64,000 bases of DNA from CAVVKW01 sp963749035 (GTDB lineage Bacteria; Verrucomicrobiota; Verrucomicrobiia; Chthoniobacterales; JAATET01), in assembly GCA_963749035.1 (NCBI GenBank), contig CAVVKW010000004.1, positions 620,001 to 684,000 of the forward strand, in the 5' to 3' direction. Under the pieces are notes generated by a model. The model was not told the DNA's origin. It saw only the letters and a list, made by a program, of their open reading frames with translations, and did no database searches. This document shows, in pieces, positions 1 through 6,896 of the stretch. Position numbers and translations under genes: made by a program. Positions within the stretch are counted from its first letter, which is position 1, and every line of letters begins with the position of its first letter.

Positions 1-490
1 CTTGAAGACGCTGGGCCAGTTCTTCTTTGAATGCCAAGGCCGCGACCTCGTCTTTGCGAGCGTGAGTCTTGCGCGGCACTTTCAAGACTCCGCCGACTTT
101 TCCCAACCAGTAATAAACCCCTTTGAGGCTGAGTTGCACGCCGTGATCTTCGCTCAGCCATGCCCGAACCTCCTTGGCCCGCTTCCAGCGACCTTGGCGC
201 AGACCTTCCTTAAAGACTTCAATAAGCTCTGGACTCAGCGACGGCTCGTTGCCGGGCGGCTTCTTGCGTTCCAGCAAACCAGCTATTCCAGCCTCTCGAT
301 ACCAACTCGCCCAGCGACCGACCGCTGAACGGGCTCGAACGACCGCTTCAGCGACCTCTTCCATCGTGTAGTTGCCACTCATTCCCATTCGAACCGCTTG
401 TAGCTTCTCAATATCTCGACGTTCGGTTGCCGCCTTTTCCGCTGCCTTGACCTCAACGAGATCTCCATCAATTCGAAACTTTTTTCCCAT
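1..490 (-). CDS. IS630-family transposase, N-terminal part
   Basis: Reading from the ATG at 490, 163 codons stay open to the window edge. The protein begins MGKKFRIDGDLVEV and contains a helix-turn-helix region (EEVAEAVVRARSAVGRW), a GLLERKKP linker, and a second winged-helix segment (VYYWLGKVG) before the sequence ends. This is the usual order of the DNA-binding half of IS630 transposases. The catalytic DDE half would be further left. No stop codon is seen, so the gene is partial rather than visibly broken. Confidence 0.8.
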   Translation of the reverse strand, partial: MGKKFRIDGDLVEVKAAEKAATERRDIEKLQAVRMGMSGNYTMEEVAEAVVRARSAVGRWASWYREAGIAGLLERKKPPGNEPSLSPELIEVFKEGLRQGRWKRAKEVRAWLSEDHGVQLSLKGVYYWLGKVGGVLKVPRKTHARKDEVAALAFKEELAQRLQ

Positions 491-549
491 CGCCTAAACT
501 ACCAGATTCTTGGAATCTTGAATAGTCCTCAAGTTACATAGAAATGGTA
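1..549 (-). mobile_element. IS630-family insertion sequence, partial
   Basis: The left edge of the window holds the 5' part of an IS630-like element; the rest lies outside. Family A cassette sequence resumes at 550, so the element ends at about 549. A TA dinucleotide sits at 548-549, in keeping with the TA target of the IS630/Tc1 superfamily. It has replaced the outer part of the first family A cassette. Confidence 0.75.
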
Positions 550-802
550 TGACACGACAACACACGCGAACGGATTGATGGTCTTTTGCAGGTTTGCCCG
601 TGGCATACAGGTTGCCGTCGTGGCGGTCGATGAGCTCTCCAGCAACGGAAGTGTGAATATCTCGGTGGAGGTGAAGGTGAAGGGACGCTGATCTAAAGGA
701 GGTGAATATCAATATGACTGCTGAACGCCTTGCAGACGATTAGGCACCCATTTTGCTTTCTGGCGTTCGCATACGAAGACTCCGCATTTCATTCTGTCCA
801 TC
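550..802 (-). repeat. Family A gene-free cassette, copy 1 (truncated by IS630)
   Basis: Remaining part of a family A cassette, described fully at 2398. The outer part with the GATGGAC core has been lost to the IS630 element. It still carries the plus-strand AGGAGGTG-ATG signal and ends in GTCCATC. Confidence 0.8.
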
Positions 803-921
803 GTCAAGCTCTGCCACCCTGATCGGGCGTGCGAGCTACTGATTCTGATCTACTGGAAGAAGTGGTTCCGAGCTTCTGAGACGGAACGCGGCTAGGGGTT
901 GGCTACAGCGTCTTGTTCGGC
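796..921 (-). other. attC site 1
   Basis: First of 102 integron attC sites. On the plus strand the order is left core, GTCAAGCTC(A/T)G(C/T)CACC, a variable 55-65 nt middle, a conserved GCGGCTAGGGGTTGGCTG block, then CAGCG(C/T)CTTG and the right core. The arms are imperfectly complementary. Recombination is expected after the first G of the left core read on the minus strand. Each attC belongs to the cassette on its right. Cores given below are plus-strand left / right. Here GTCCATC / GTTCGGC. Confidence 0.95.
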
Positions 922-1158
922 ATCTTTTCCTTGCCTTGTGCGGCTATTATCTGCGCTTCGCAAATGTTTGTTTGGGTGAGCGAATCGGTAAAGATCTATG
1001 CTAGATGTCAATGTAACAAACAATAAAAGGGCTGGGGCAAACGAGCGTGTAAAGGCTAAGATATTTCCCTGCGAGAATATGATAAACAAGCACGTTGCAC
1101 CAATTACTAGGATAGAGCGGACAACTATTCCCAATTCATGGTCGGTGAAGGTCTTCAT
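892..1158 (-). CDS. Small membrane protein, unknown function
   Basis: 88 residues from MKTFTDHELG. An ATG three codons upstream is also possible. Two hydrophobic stretches (about residues 10-32 and 40-60) are separated by SQGN, and the C-terminus is charged. The gene has no stop of its own and ends inside its attC with the tail EQDAVANP. It is the only gene of its cassette. I do not recognise a family. A two-helix inner-membrane protein is the most that can be said. Confidence 0.65.
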   Translation of the reverse strand: MKTFTDHELGIVVRSILVIGATCLFIIFSQGNILAFTRSFAPALLLFVTLTSSIDLYRFAHPNKHLRSADNSRTRQGKDAEQDAVANP

Positions 1159-1240
1159 GGAGTCCATTTCGTCTAGGGTTTGTTTAGCTGGTCAATAATA
1201 TAAAGTGTGTTATCGAAATCATTTCTACGGTTGCCCAGAT

Positions 1241-1366
1241 GCCGAACGTCAAGCTCAGTCACCCCGATCGGGCGTCCGAGCTACTGGTTGTGATCAACTG
1301 CAATCTGGTCGTCCGCCAACCCCGAGAGCGAAGCGGCTAGGGGTTGACTGCAGCGCCTTGTTCGGC
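1241..1366 (-). other. attC site 2
   Basis: Cores GCCGAAC / GTTCGGC. Middle of the CAATCTGGTCGTCCGCCAAC type, with GGGGTTGACTGC rather than GGTTGGCTGC in the right arm. Confidence 0.95.
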
Positions 1367-1679
1367 CCGCATTTCAGTATCTTGAAGTTCGAAGTTCAGA
1401 CCCCCGAAGAATCTCGCCCACAGATTGTATGTCCAAGCAAGAACGAAGCCGGAGACGAGCCCGAAGATCGTATTAATGACCGGATGCAAAAATACTAACT
1501 TATAATCTATTGTATTTGAAAATGTCATTGAACTGAATCCGGAAAGAGTAACTGTTACCGCCCTCTTTCATCGGTGTAGTGAGGAGAAAGACGATTCCGA
1601 GGAGTGATCCAAATAAACCAAAACAAGCGAGGAGAAGGGCAAGTTTGGATGGCGAAATGCGTGTTAGTTGCGTTTTCAT
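1337..1679 (-). pseudogene. Small two-helix membrane protein, frameshifted
   Basis: The ATG at 1679 gives MKTQLTRISPSKLALLL and a hydrophobic helix, then stops at 1500. A second frame, open from 1528, continues with HPVINTIFGLVSGFVLAW and WARFFGGLNFELQ, and ends in the attC tail EQGAAVNP. Together they look like a common integron-cassette protein type: basic N-terminus, helix, short loop, second helix with YN, and a GG-E-L ending. I infer one gene with a frameshift between about 1500 and 1528. Two overlapping genes is the alternative. The start lies 13 nt from the cassette end. Confidence 0.55.
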
Positions 1680-1692
1680 AATTTTGATAATA

Positions 1693-1819
1693 GCCGAACG
1701 TCAAGCTCAGCCACCCTGAGCGGATGACCGAGCCCACCCCTAGGTGAGCTGCGAGTAGCGGGACCGAGCAACCCCAGCCAGCGAAGCGGCTAGGGGTTGG
1801 CTGCAGCGCCTTGTTGGGC
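1693..1819 (-). other. attC site 3
   Basis: Cores GCCGAAC / GTTGGGC. Middle contains GGTGAGCTGCGAGTAGCGGG. Confidence 0.95.
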
Positions 1820-2269
1820 CTCATTACTTTGTAGATAGCGTGGATTCTTCAATGCTTCAAGATAATCGGATTTACGATAGAATGGCCAATACCGAACAGG
1901 TCCATCTTCAAGTAAAACGGGCGGCGTCCTGCAAAATGGGTGGATTCGGAAAGTCGAGTTGATGAATCCGCGAATTCCTCTTTTGATCTGCCACTCGTAT
2001 TCGAGATCTGTCTTCGGAAATAGGATTGCTCTTGCAAAGTCCTTTCGGATCCCGTCAGTTAATGCGTGCTCGCCGCTGAGCGTATGCCGATGGAAATCGT
2101 CATATTGAGGCCAAACTAAGCGATGTTCAATTTCTGAGATGGCGGGATCGCCGCTGCTGCCGATGACACTCTGCTCACACGATTCTTCAAACTCGCGATT
2201 CGTAATTTAACCGGTCGCCAAATGGCGCAGGTTCTCAGCAAGGCGGTTTCGGTCGGTTCGTGATATCAT
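1790..2269 (-). pseudogene. Hypothetical cassette protein with an in-frame stop
   Basis: From the ATG at 2269 the frame reads MISRTDRNRLAENLRHLATG, then TAA at 2207-2209. It continues open for another 138 codons, starting ITNREFEESCEQ and ending NEAQQGAAANP and stop inside the attC. The downstream part has ordinary soluble-protein composition. The wording ATG-stop-ITNREFEES suggests a Gln codon (CAA) mutated to TAA. I do not recognise the family. Restart after the stop is possible but no good start is seen. Confidence 0.6.
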
Positions 2270-2278
2270 AATTTCTTG

Positions 2279-2404
2279 GCCCAACGTCAAGCTCAGCCAC
2301 CCCGAACGGGCGTGCGAGCTACTGATTGTGATCTGCTGAAGGTGACGCTTTCGAACGTCTGAAACGGAACGCGGCTAGGGGTTGGCTGCAGCGTCTTGAT
2401 GGAC
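2279..2404 (-). other. attC site 4
   Basis: Cores GCCCAAC / GATGGAC. Site of a family A cassette. Confidence 0.95.
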
Positions 2405-2722
2405 AGAATTTTATGGAACCGCCGCCTGGCAATTGAGTTATCAAACCTTCGAAGGATGCGCTCATCGAGTGACACGACAACACACGCGAACGGATTGATG
2501 GTTTTTTGCAGGTTTGCCCGTGGCATACAGGTTGCCGTCGTGGCGGTCGATGAGCTCTCCAGCAACGGAAGTGTGAATATCTCGGTGTAGGTGGCGGTGA
2601 AGGGAAGCTGATCCAAAGGAGGTGAATATCAATATGACTGCTGAACGCCGTGCAGACGATTACGCACCCATTTTGCTTTCTGGCGTTCGCATACGAAGAC
2701 TCCGCATTTCATTCTGTCCATC
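2398..2722 (-). repeat. Family A gene-free cassette, copy 2
   Basis: About 325 bp between two attC sites. The ends are a 12-bp inverted repeat, GATGGACAGAAT and its complement, which replaces the normal GTTRRRY core. Inside, plus-strand order, are a conserved core with TCGAGTGACACGACAACAC, a short GGTGAA-type hexamer tract, then AAAGGAGGTGAATATCAAT-ATG, a near-perfect ribosome-binding site facing the next attC. The minus strand holds a frame, about 107 codons counting the attC part, that is open in every complete copy but has no ATG or own stop. I see no protein family. It may encode an RNA, carry expression signals, or be a decayed gene. Confidence 0.85.
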
Positions 2723-2840
2723 GTCAAGCTCAGCCACCCTGAACGGGCGACCGAGAATCTGGAAAAGGTGAACTGCCGGAAAGAGTCACCTCAACCCGGG
2801 CGCGAAGCGGCTAAGGGTTGGCTGCAGCGCCTTGTTCGGC
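2716..2840 (-). other. attC site 5
   Basis: Cores GTCCATC / GTTCGGC. Middle of the GAATCTGGAAAAGGTGAACT type with CTAAGGGTTGG in the right arm. Confidence 0.95.
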
Positions 2841-3125
2841 TGCATTCTTAGTATTTTTCAAGGTCCGTTCAATCCGTGGATTGATTACAAATCCCCAATA
2901 AAGAAATACTGACATAATTATTAACGGAAGCTCCAAAAGCCAAAAATAGTTCAAAGACAGCAGATCAAGAATCGATGGTATTCCAAATGCAAAAATTAAA
3001 AGTGGCAATCGAAGCCACATAATGAATGGCTCTCTTATCTCAAGATTTCTCATAATGGAGCGGATCTCTGACGGCGATTTGTCAGATAATTCTTTTATCT
3101 GGCTATGACGCAAAATGAATTTCAT
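2811..3125 (-). CDS. Small membrane protein (copy 1 of 3)
   Basis: 104 residues. The N-terminus is polar and basic (MKFILRHSQIKELSDKSPSE), followed by two close hydrophobic segments, about residues 37-53 and 60-82, and a basic end. The stop is provided by the attC (AAEQGAAANP). The ATG is 7 nt from the cassette end, leaving no room for a normal ribosome-binding site in the cassette. Nearly identical cassettes sit at 12629 and 21350. The layout resembles small inner-membrane proteins such as YcxB-like or PH-anchor proteins, but no family can be named. Confidence 0.75.
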   Translation of the reverse strand: MKFILRHSQIKELSDKSPSEIRSIMRNLEIREPFIMWLRLPLLIFAFGIPSILDLLSLNYFWLLELPLIIMSVFLYWGFVINPRIERTLKNTKNAAEQGAAANP

Positions 3126-3132
3126 TGTAATA

Positions 3133-3258
3133 GCCGAACGTCAAGCTCAGCCACCCCGAACGGGCTTCCGAGCTACGGGTTGTGATCTACTGGAAGAAGT
3201 GCTTCCGAGCATCTGAGACGGAACGCGGCTAGGGGTTGGCTGCAGCGTCTTGATGGAC
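3133..3258 (-). other. attC site 6
   Basis: Cores GCCGAAC / GATGGAC. Appears identical through its middle to site 36. Confidence 0.95.
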
Positions 3259-3582
3259 AGAATTTGATTGAACCGCCGCCTGGCAATCGAGCTATCAAAC
3301 CTTCGAACGATGCGCTCATCGAGTGACACGACAACACACGCGAACGGATTGATGGTCTTTTGCAGGTTTGCCCGTGGCATACAGGTTGCCGTCGTGGCGG
3401 TCGATGAGCTCTCCAACAACGGAAGTGTGAATGTCTCGGTGGAGGTAAAGATGAAAATGAAGGTAAGCTGATCCAAAAGAGGTAAATATCAATATGACTG
3501 CTGAACGCTTTGCAGACGATTACGCACCCATTTTGCTTTCTGGCGTTTGCATACGAAGACTCCGCACTTCCTTCTGTCCATC
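3252..3582 (-). repeat. Family A gene-free cassette, copy 3
   Basis: Matches copy 6 at 20441 by eye over its whole length, attC included. The ribosome-binding-site-like element is AAAGAGGTAAATATCAAT here. Confidence 0.85.
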
Positions 3583-3701
3583 GTCAAGCTCAGCCACCCT
3601 GAACGGGCGTGCGAAATGCGGAACGCAGTTCCGCCAGGAAGCGGCTACGAGTTGGGTGTGTCAGCACGCGGCTAGGGGTTGGCTGCAGCGCCTTGTTAGG
3701 G
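3576..3701 (-). other. attC site 7
   Basis: Cores GTCCATC / GTTAGGG. Middle of the GCGGAACGCAGTTCCGCC type, which has its own small perfect hairpin. Confidence 0.95.
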
Positions 3702-4013
3702 CCGTATCTGTATGTAGCTTCCGGCTGTTGAATCACGGATGGCAGATCTGATTTCTTCGATGCGGACTTCGAGAAGTTCAATGAGTGTAAAAGGGAGTTC
3801 CACGATTGAGACGGTTCGATTTGATAGATTCTGCTGATATCGAAGATTCTTGTCACCCGTGACAAGAACATCGAATTGACCATCAATGAGCTCCACCAAT
3901 GAGCCATTTTTTACTCCAGTCCAACCTTTAAATCGAACGGTCACGACGTCGAATTCTTGCAACAAAAGTCGAAGGTCGATGGGCAAATTTTCGTCAAGAA
4001 TGACTGTCTTCAC
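3696..4013 (-). CDS. DUF5615-type PIN-like toxin
   Basis: 105 residues from a GTG start: VKTVILDENLPIDLRLLL, then FKGWTGVKNGSLVELI and FDVLVTGDKNLRYQQN. The ILDENLP motif, with acidic residues early, and the DVLVTGDKNL motif are typical of the DUF5615 PIN-like family, usually a toxin paired with a DUF433 antitoxin. The GTG is chosen by comparison with the homologue at 35724, which starts with ATG at the same place. It overlaps the upstream antitoxin gene by 20 bp. Its TAA lies in the attC core GTTAGGG. Confidence 0.85.
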   Translation of the reverse strand: MKTVILDENLPIDLRLLLQEFDVVTVRFKGWTGVKNGSLVELIDGQFDVLVTGDKNLRYQQNLSNRTVSIVELPFTLIELLEVRIEEIRSAIRDSTAGSYIQIRP

Positions 4014-4206
4014 GAACCAACTTAAGGAACTCGAGGGCGTCGTCCCGATCAACGGAAGGAAACTGTGCAAGAAATGAGTCAACCGAGTGACCTGCATCGA
4101 TGTATTCAAGCAACGATTGAGCGATCACCCGCGTATCGCGAAATACGACTGTTCCACCCAGAATCTCTGGATCGGAATGAACTGGACTGTGATCAAGAGT
4201 TACCAT
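3994..4206 (-). CDS. DUF433 antitoxin
   Basis: 70 residues: HSPVHSDPEILGGTVVFRDT, then RVIAQSLLEYIDAGHSVDSF and FPSVDRDDALEFL. DP-I-GG-VF-TRV followed by YIDAG-S and FP-V is the signature of DUF433, a small helical antitoxin that neutralises DUF5615 or other PIN-like toxins. It is the first gene of a two-gene cassette, with the toxin directly downstream and overlapping. A diverged copy of the module is at 35724-36234. Confidence 0.85.
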   Translation of the reverse strand: MVTLDHSPVHSDPEILGGTVVFRDTRVIAQSLLEYIDAGHSVDSFLAQFPSVDRDDALEFLKLVREDSHS

Positions 4207-4250
4207 TGCGTGATATTACCGATTGCGAGTCTTTCTGCAACTGTATTGGG

Positions 4251-4376
4251 CCCTAACGTCAAGCTCAGCCACCCCGAACGGATGATCGAGCAATGGGTTG
4301 TGATCTGCTGGAGGGAAGACGTGGATGAAAGCTGACTGCGTAGCGGCTAGGGGTTGGCTACAGCGCCTTGTTCGGT
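4251..4376 (-). other. attC site 8
   Basis: Cores CCCTAAC / GTTCGGT. Confidence 0.95.
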
Positions 4377-4382
4377 CTGTAT

Positions 4383-4772
4383 TTATTCTTTTCCGTAGAA
4401 TTCGGAGATCTCTATTTGATTGAGCGACCTGATGAAGAACCAATCTCGCAGAAACGCATAAAGCAATATGAGCGCAGTCCCTCCGATGGCCGTGTAAGAG
4501 AATCGATTCTGCCAGAGCAAAGACAAAAATTCGTAAGCTCCATTGTCAAAACTCCAAGTTAGGAGAAGATAAAGTCCTAGGAATTGGATGGACCACATTG
4601 GGGTTTGAGCTACTTGAGGTTTTTGGCGATGAGGGGCCATCATCCTGACGAACGCGGCCCCGACGAAAAACACTACAGCAATCCAAAGGTTGAGAATAAA
4701 TGCAATGGCTGTGCCGATGAACAGCAGGAAATGCGATGAGAGAACTAATTGTTTCACGCTGATGTAGACCAT
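4383..4772 (-). CDS. Membrane protein (copy 1 of 2)
   Basis: 129 residues with three or four predicted helices: about residues 10-40 (LLFIGTAIAFILNLWIAVVF), 62-75, and 85-105 (GGTALILLYAFL). The end is acidic (EISEFYGKE) and precedes the attC with its own stop. The cassette is duplicated at 10967 with a handful of substitutions. No motif that I recognise; possibly a small inner-membrane protein of the cassette pool. Confidence 0.75.
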   Translation of the reverse strand: MVYISVKQLVLSSHFLLFIGTAIAFILNLWIAVVFFVGAAFVRMMAPHRQKPQVAQTPMWSIQFLGLYLLLTWSFDNGAYEFLSLLWQNRFSYTAIGGTALILLYAFLRDWFFIRSLNQIEISEFYGKE

Positions 4773-4817
4773 GAGTGAGATTTTTGGCTAGTTAGGGTTT
4801 CGCTAAAGTATTTCTGG

Positions 4818-4943
4818 ACCGAACGTCAAGCTCAGCCACCCCGAACGAGCTTCCGAGGTATGGATTGATGTTTGTTGGAGGAAGAGCTTTCGAACGTCGG
4901 AAACGGAGGGCGGCTAGGGGTTGGCTGCAGCGCCTTGTTAGAC
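4818..4943 (-). other. attC site 9
   Basis: Cores ACCGAAC / GTTAGAC. Middle of the GGTATGGATTGATGTTTGTT type. Confidence 0.95.
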
Positions 4944-5268
4944 TGGTCAGGATAAAATAGTGAGCTGCGGAGAAGATAATCGAAAACTGCGGACTAGCTC
5001 ATCGTGTGCCACAACAATGTACGCAGTCGAGAAACTGATCTCTTTCAGGATCTCATGGTCGTATACAAGTGACAGTTGTGGCACTCGATGAGCCTCCCAC
5101 AGCAGGGGGAACGTTGAATGCGTGATAGGCTCCCGTGCCGAAGGATTTCACGGATGCTACGATCTGGACAACTATTCTTTATGCTCGTTCTTTAATCGCC
5201 CGATTAATTGTTCGCAATCGAATGCCTGTTGGAAACGGAAGTCGCAATGCAGTATCAGGAAGTCGAAC
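4937..5268 (-). repeat. Family C gene-free cassette, copy 1
   Basis: About 330 bp. The core of the unit, around CTCATCGTGTGCCACAACAA, aligns with CTCATCGAGTGACACGACAA of family A, so A and C share an ancestor. On the minus strand a short frame reads VPQLSLVYDREILKE and YIVVAHDELVRSF in most copies. The matching part of A, ACVVVSLDERIVRRF, is displaced by a 1-bp indel. The unit looks like the remains of a gene, or an RNA element. This copy ends in GTCGAAC although it begins with GTTAGAC, so its ends do not match. Confidence 0.75.
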
Positions 5269-5387
5269 GTCAAGCTCAGCCACCCCGTACGGGCGTTCGA
5301 GCTACGGGTTGTGAACTGCTGGAAGAATCGCTTTCGAGCATCTGAGACGGAACGCGGCTAGGGGTTGGCTGCAGCGTCTTAATGGAC
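5262..5387 (-). other. attC site 10
   Basis: Cores GTCGAAC / AATGGAC. The right core is a unique variant of the GATGGAC core of family A. Confidence 0.93.
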
Positions 5388-5765
5388 AGAATTTCATCGA
5401 GTCGCCGCCTGGCAATCGAGCTATCAAACCTTCGAATGATGCGCTTATCGAGTGACACGACAACAAACGCAAACGGATTGATGGTCTTTCGGAGGTTTGC
5501 CCGTGGCATACAGGTTGCCGTCGTGGCGGTCGATGAGCTCTCCAGCAACGGAAGTGTGAATGTCTCGGTGGAGGTGAATGTGAAGGTGAAGGTGAAGGTG
5601 AAGGTGAAGGTGAAGGTGAAGGTGAAGGTGAAGGTGAAGGTGAAGAAACGCTGATCCAAAGGAAGTGAATATCAATATGACTGCTGAACGCCTTGCAGAC
5701 GGTTACGCACCCATTTTCCTTTCTGGCGTTCGCATACGAAGAATCCGCATTTCATTCTGTCCATC
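5381..5765 (-). repeat. Family A gene-free cassette, copy 4 (expanded hexamer tract)
   Basis: Longest family A unit, because of about 11 copies of GGTGAA at 5574-5645. The ribosome-binding-site element reads AAAGGAAGTGAATATCAAT. Confidence 0.85.
5574..5645 (+). repeat. GGTGAA hexanucleotide tandem repeat
   Basis: Roughly 11-12 tandem GGTGAA units inside family A copy 4. Being 6 bp, changes in number keep every reading frame: (VK)n on the plus strand, (FT)n or (LH)n on the minus strand. Other copies have about 1-7 units, so the tract varies by replication slippage. Confidence 0.9.
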
Positions 5766-5884
5766 GTCAAGCTCAGCCACCCCGATCGGGTGTGCGAGCT
5801 ACTGTTTGTGATCTACTGAAAGAATCGCTTTCGAGCATCTGAGACGGAACGCGGCTAGGGGTTGGCTGCAGCGCCTTGTTCGAC
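5759..5884 (-). other. attC site 11
   Basis: Cores GTCCATC / GTTCGAC. Confidence 0.95.
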
Positions 5885-6258
5885 TGGATTGGGTTGTCGT
5901 CCGGGAAAGTCATCGAGCTACTGGGGGCGTCGTATACTTTAGTTCAAATCGCGAAGCCACTTCAATGAATGGACGAATCCGGAGAGAAGGGTTCGACTCG
6001 GAAGGCATATATTTCACGAGCGTGGAACGGATGAGGGCTGGATGTGACCGGAACGAGTAGGGATCAAGCTACAAATCTTTTTTTCATCCGCCGGAGGCTG
6101 CTCACGGACATCGGTCGAAATCCGGTAGAGCCGACCTTGCCTCCGGCGTGGCCTCTCAAGTCGTCGCAGTCTGAACCAATGGTAGTTTGCCGGGTTTGCC
6201 GTCAGCTACAGAAGCCCGGATTTAATCATTCGCCGGAGGCTGCATCATGAAGTCGAAC
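5878..6258 (-). repeat. Family B gene-free cassette, copy 1
   Basis: About 380 bp between GTTCGACT and AGTCGAAC. Conserved landmarks on the plus strand are GGGTTCGACT-GGAAGGCATAT, a T-run followed by CATCCGCCGGAGGCTGCT, GGACATCGGTCGAAATCCGG, CCTCTCAAGTCGTCGCAGTC, and a second CCGCCGGAGGCTGCATC followed by ATGAAG at the cassette end. A plus-strand frame is long in many copies but changes with the length of the T-run, and runs against the array. I regard it as non-coding. GGAGG lies 7 nt before the terminal ATG, pointing into the next attC. Confidence 0.85.
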
Positions 6259-6377
6259 ATCAAGCTCAGCCACCCCGAACGGGCGTGCGAGCTACGGGTT
6301 GTGATCTACTGGAGGAAAACTGAGGAAGAAAGCTGATAGTGGAGCGGCTAGGGGTTGGCTGCAGTGCCTTGTTAGCT
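6252..6377 (-). other. attC site 12
   Basis: Cores GTCGAAC / GTTAGCT. The left arm has ATCAAGCTC in place of GTCAAGCTC, and CAGTGCCTTG replaces CAGCGCCTTG. Confidence 0.93.
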
Positions 6378-6765
6378 GCCTTCGTGGTGCGATCGTCATC
6401 CATGTTGGGTTGGGATGTCGCCTGAGCTGCTTTTTATTGGATTGATTCTGTGCTAGCGAGTGAGACTCGAACGTAAATATCAGCTATTACAATTTACTTC
6501 CTTTGCACGACTGCAATGATGAAGTTCGAATCTGAAGATGGGTTCTATACCGAAGTCACAATATCATTATGAAAGCGCAATTCATTCGAAGGAGGTGAGA
6601 ATAAAGAAGAGGACCTTCGTGTGAATCATATATGTATTCAATTTGTGTCAATTGTTTTATAGAATAGTGAAGATCAAACTATGATATGGATTGGGACTCA
6701 GATGCACATCAACGATCTACAGAACGACGTCGCATTGCGGGTTGTTGCATGAATATTGTATAAGC
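6378..6765. other. Cassette body without recognisable gene
   Basis: AT-rich 388 bp, unlike families A-C. On the minus strand the longest ATG frame (MQQPAMRRRSVDR) is only 13 codons, and stops occur in all frames. The ends GTTAGCTGC / GCAGCTAAC match perfectly over 9 bp, so the cassette itself is intact. I see nothing else in it. Confidence 0.6.
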
Positions 6766-6891
6766 AGCTAACGTCAAGCTCAGCCACCCCGAACGGGCGT
6801 TCGAGCTACGGGTTGTGATCTACTGGAGGAAAACGGTGGAAGAAGCTCGGCAGGTGAGCGGCTAGGGGTTGGCTGCAGCGCCTTGTTCGGC
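6766..6891 (-). other. attC site 13
   Basis: Cores AGCTAAC / GTTCGGC. Confidence 0.95.
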
Positions 6892-6896
6892 TGTAT

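Noticed and set aside
1555..1824. Proteins containing NKALQPTPSR, TRRCSQPLAA or MAELDVR
   Set aside because: These are translations of attC arms in frames without stops; they recur at nearly every site and are not proteins.
2401..2590. Plus-strand protein starting at the ATG created by GATGGAC in family A
   Set aside because: In six copies (for example 3252 and 59591) codon 5 is TGA, so the frame is not kept.
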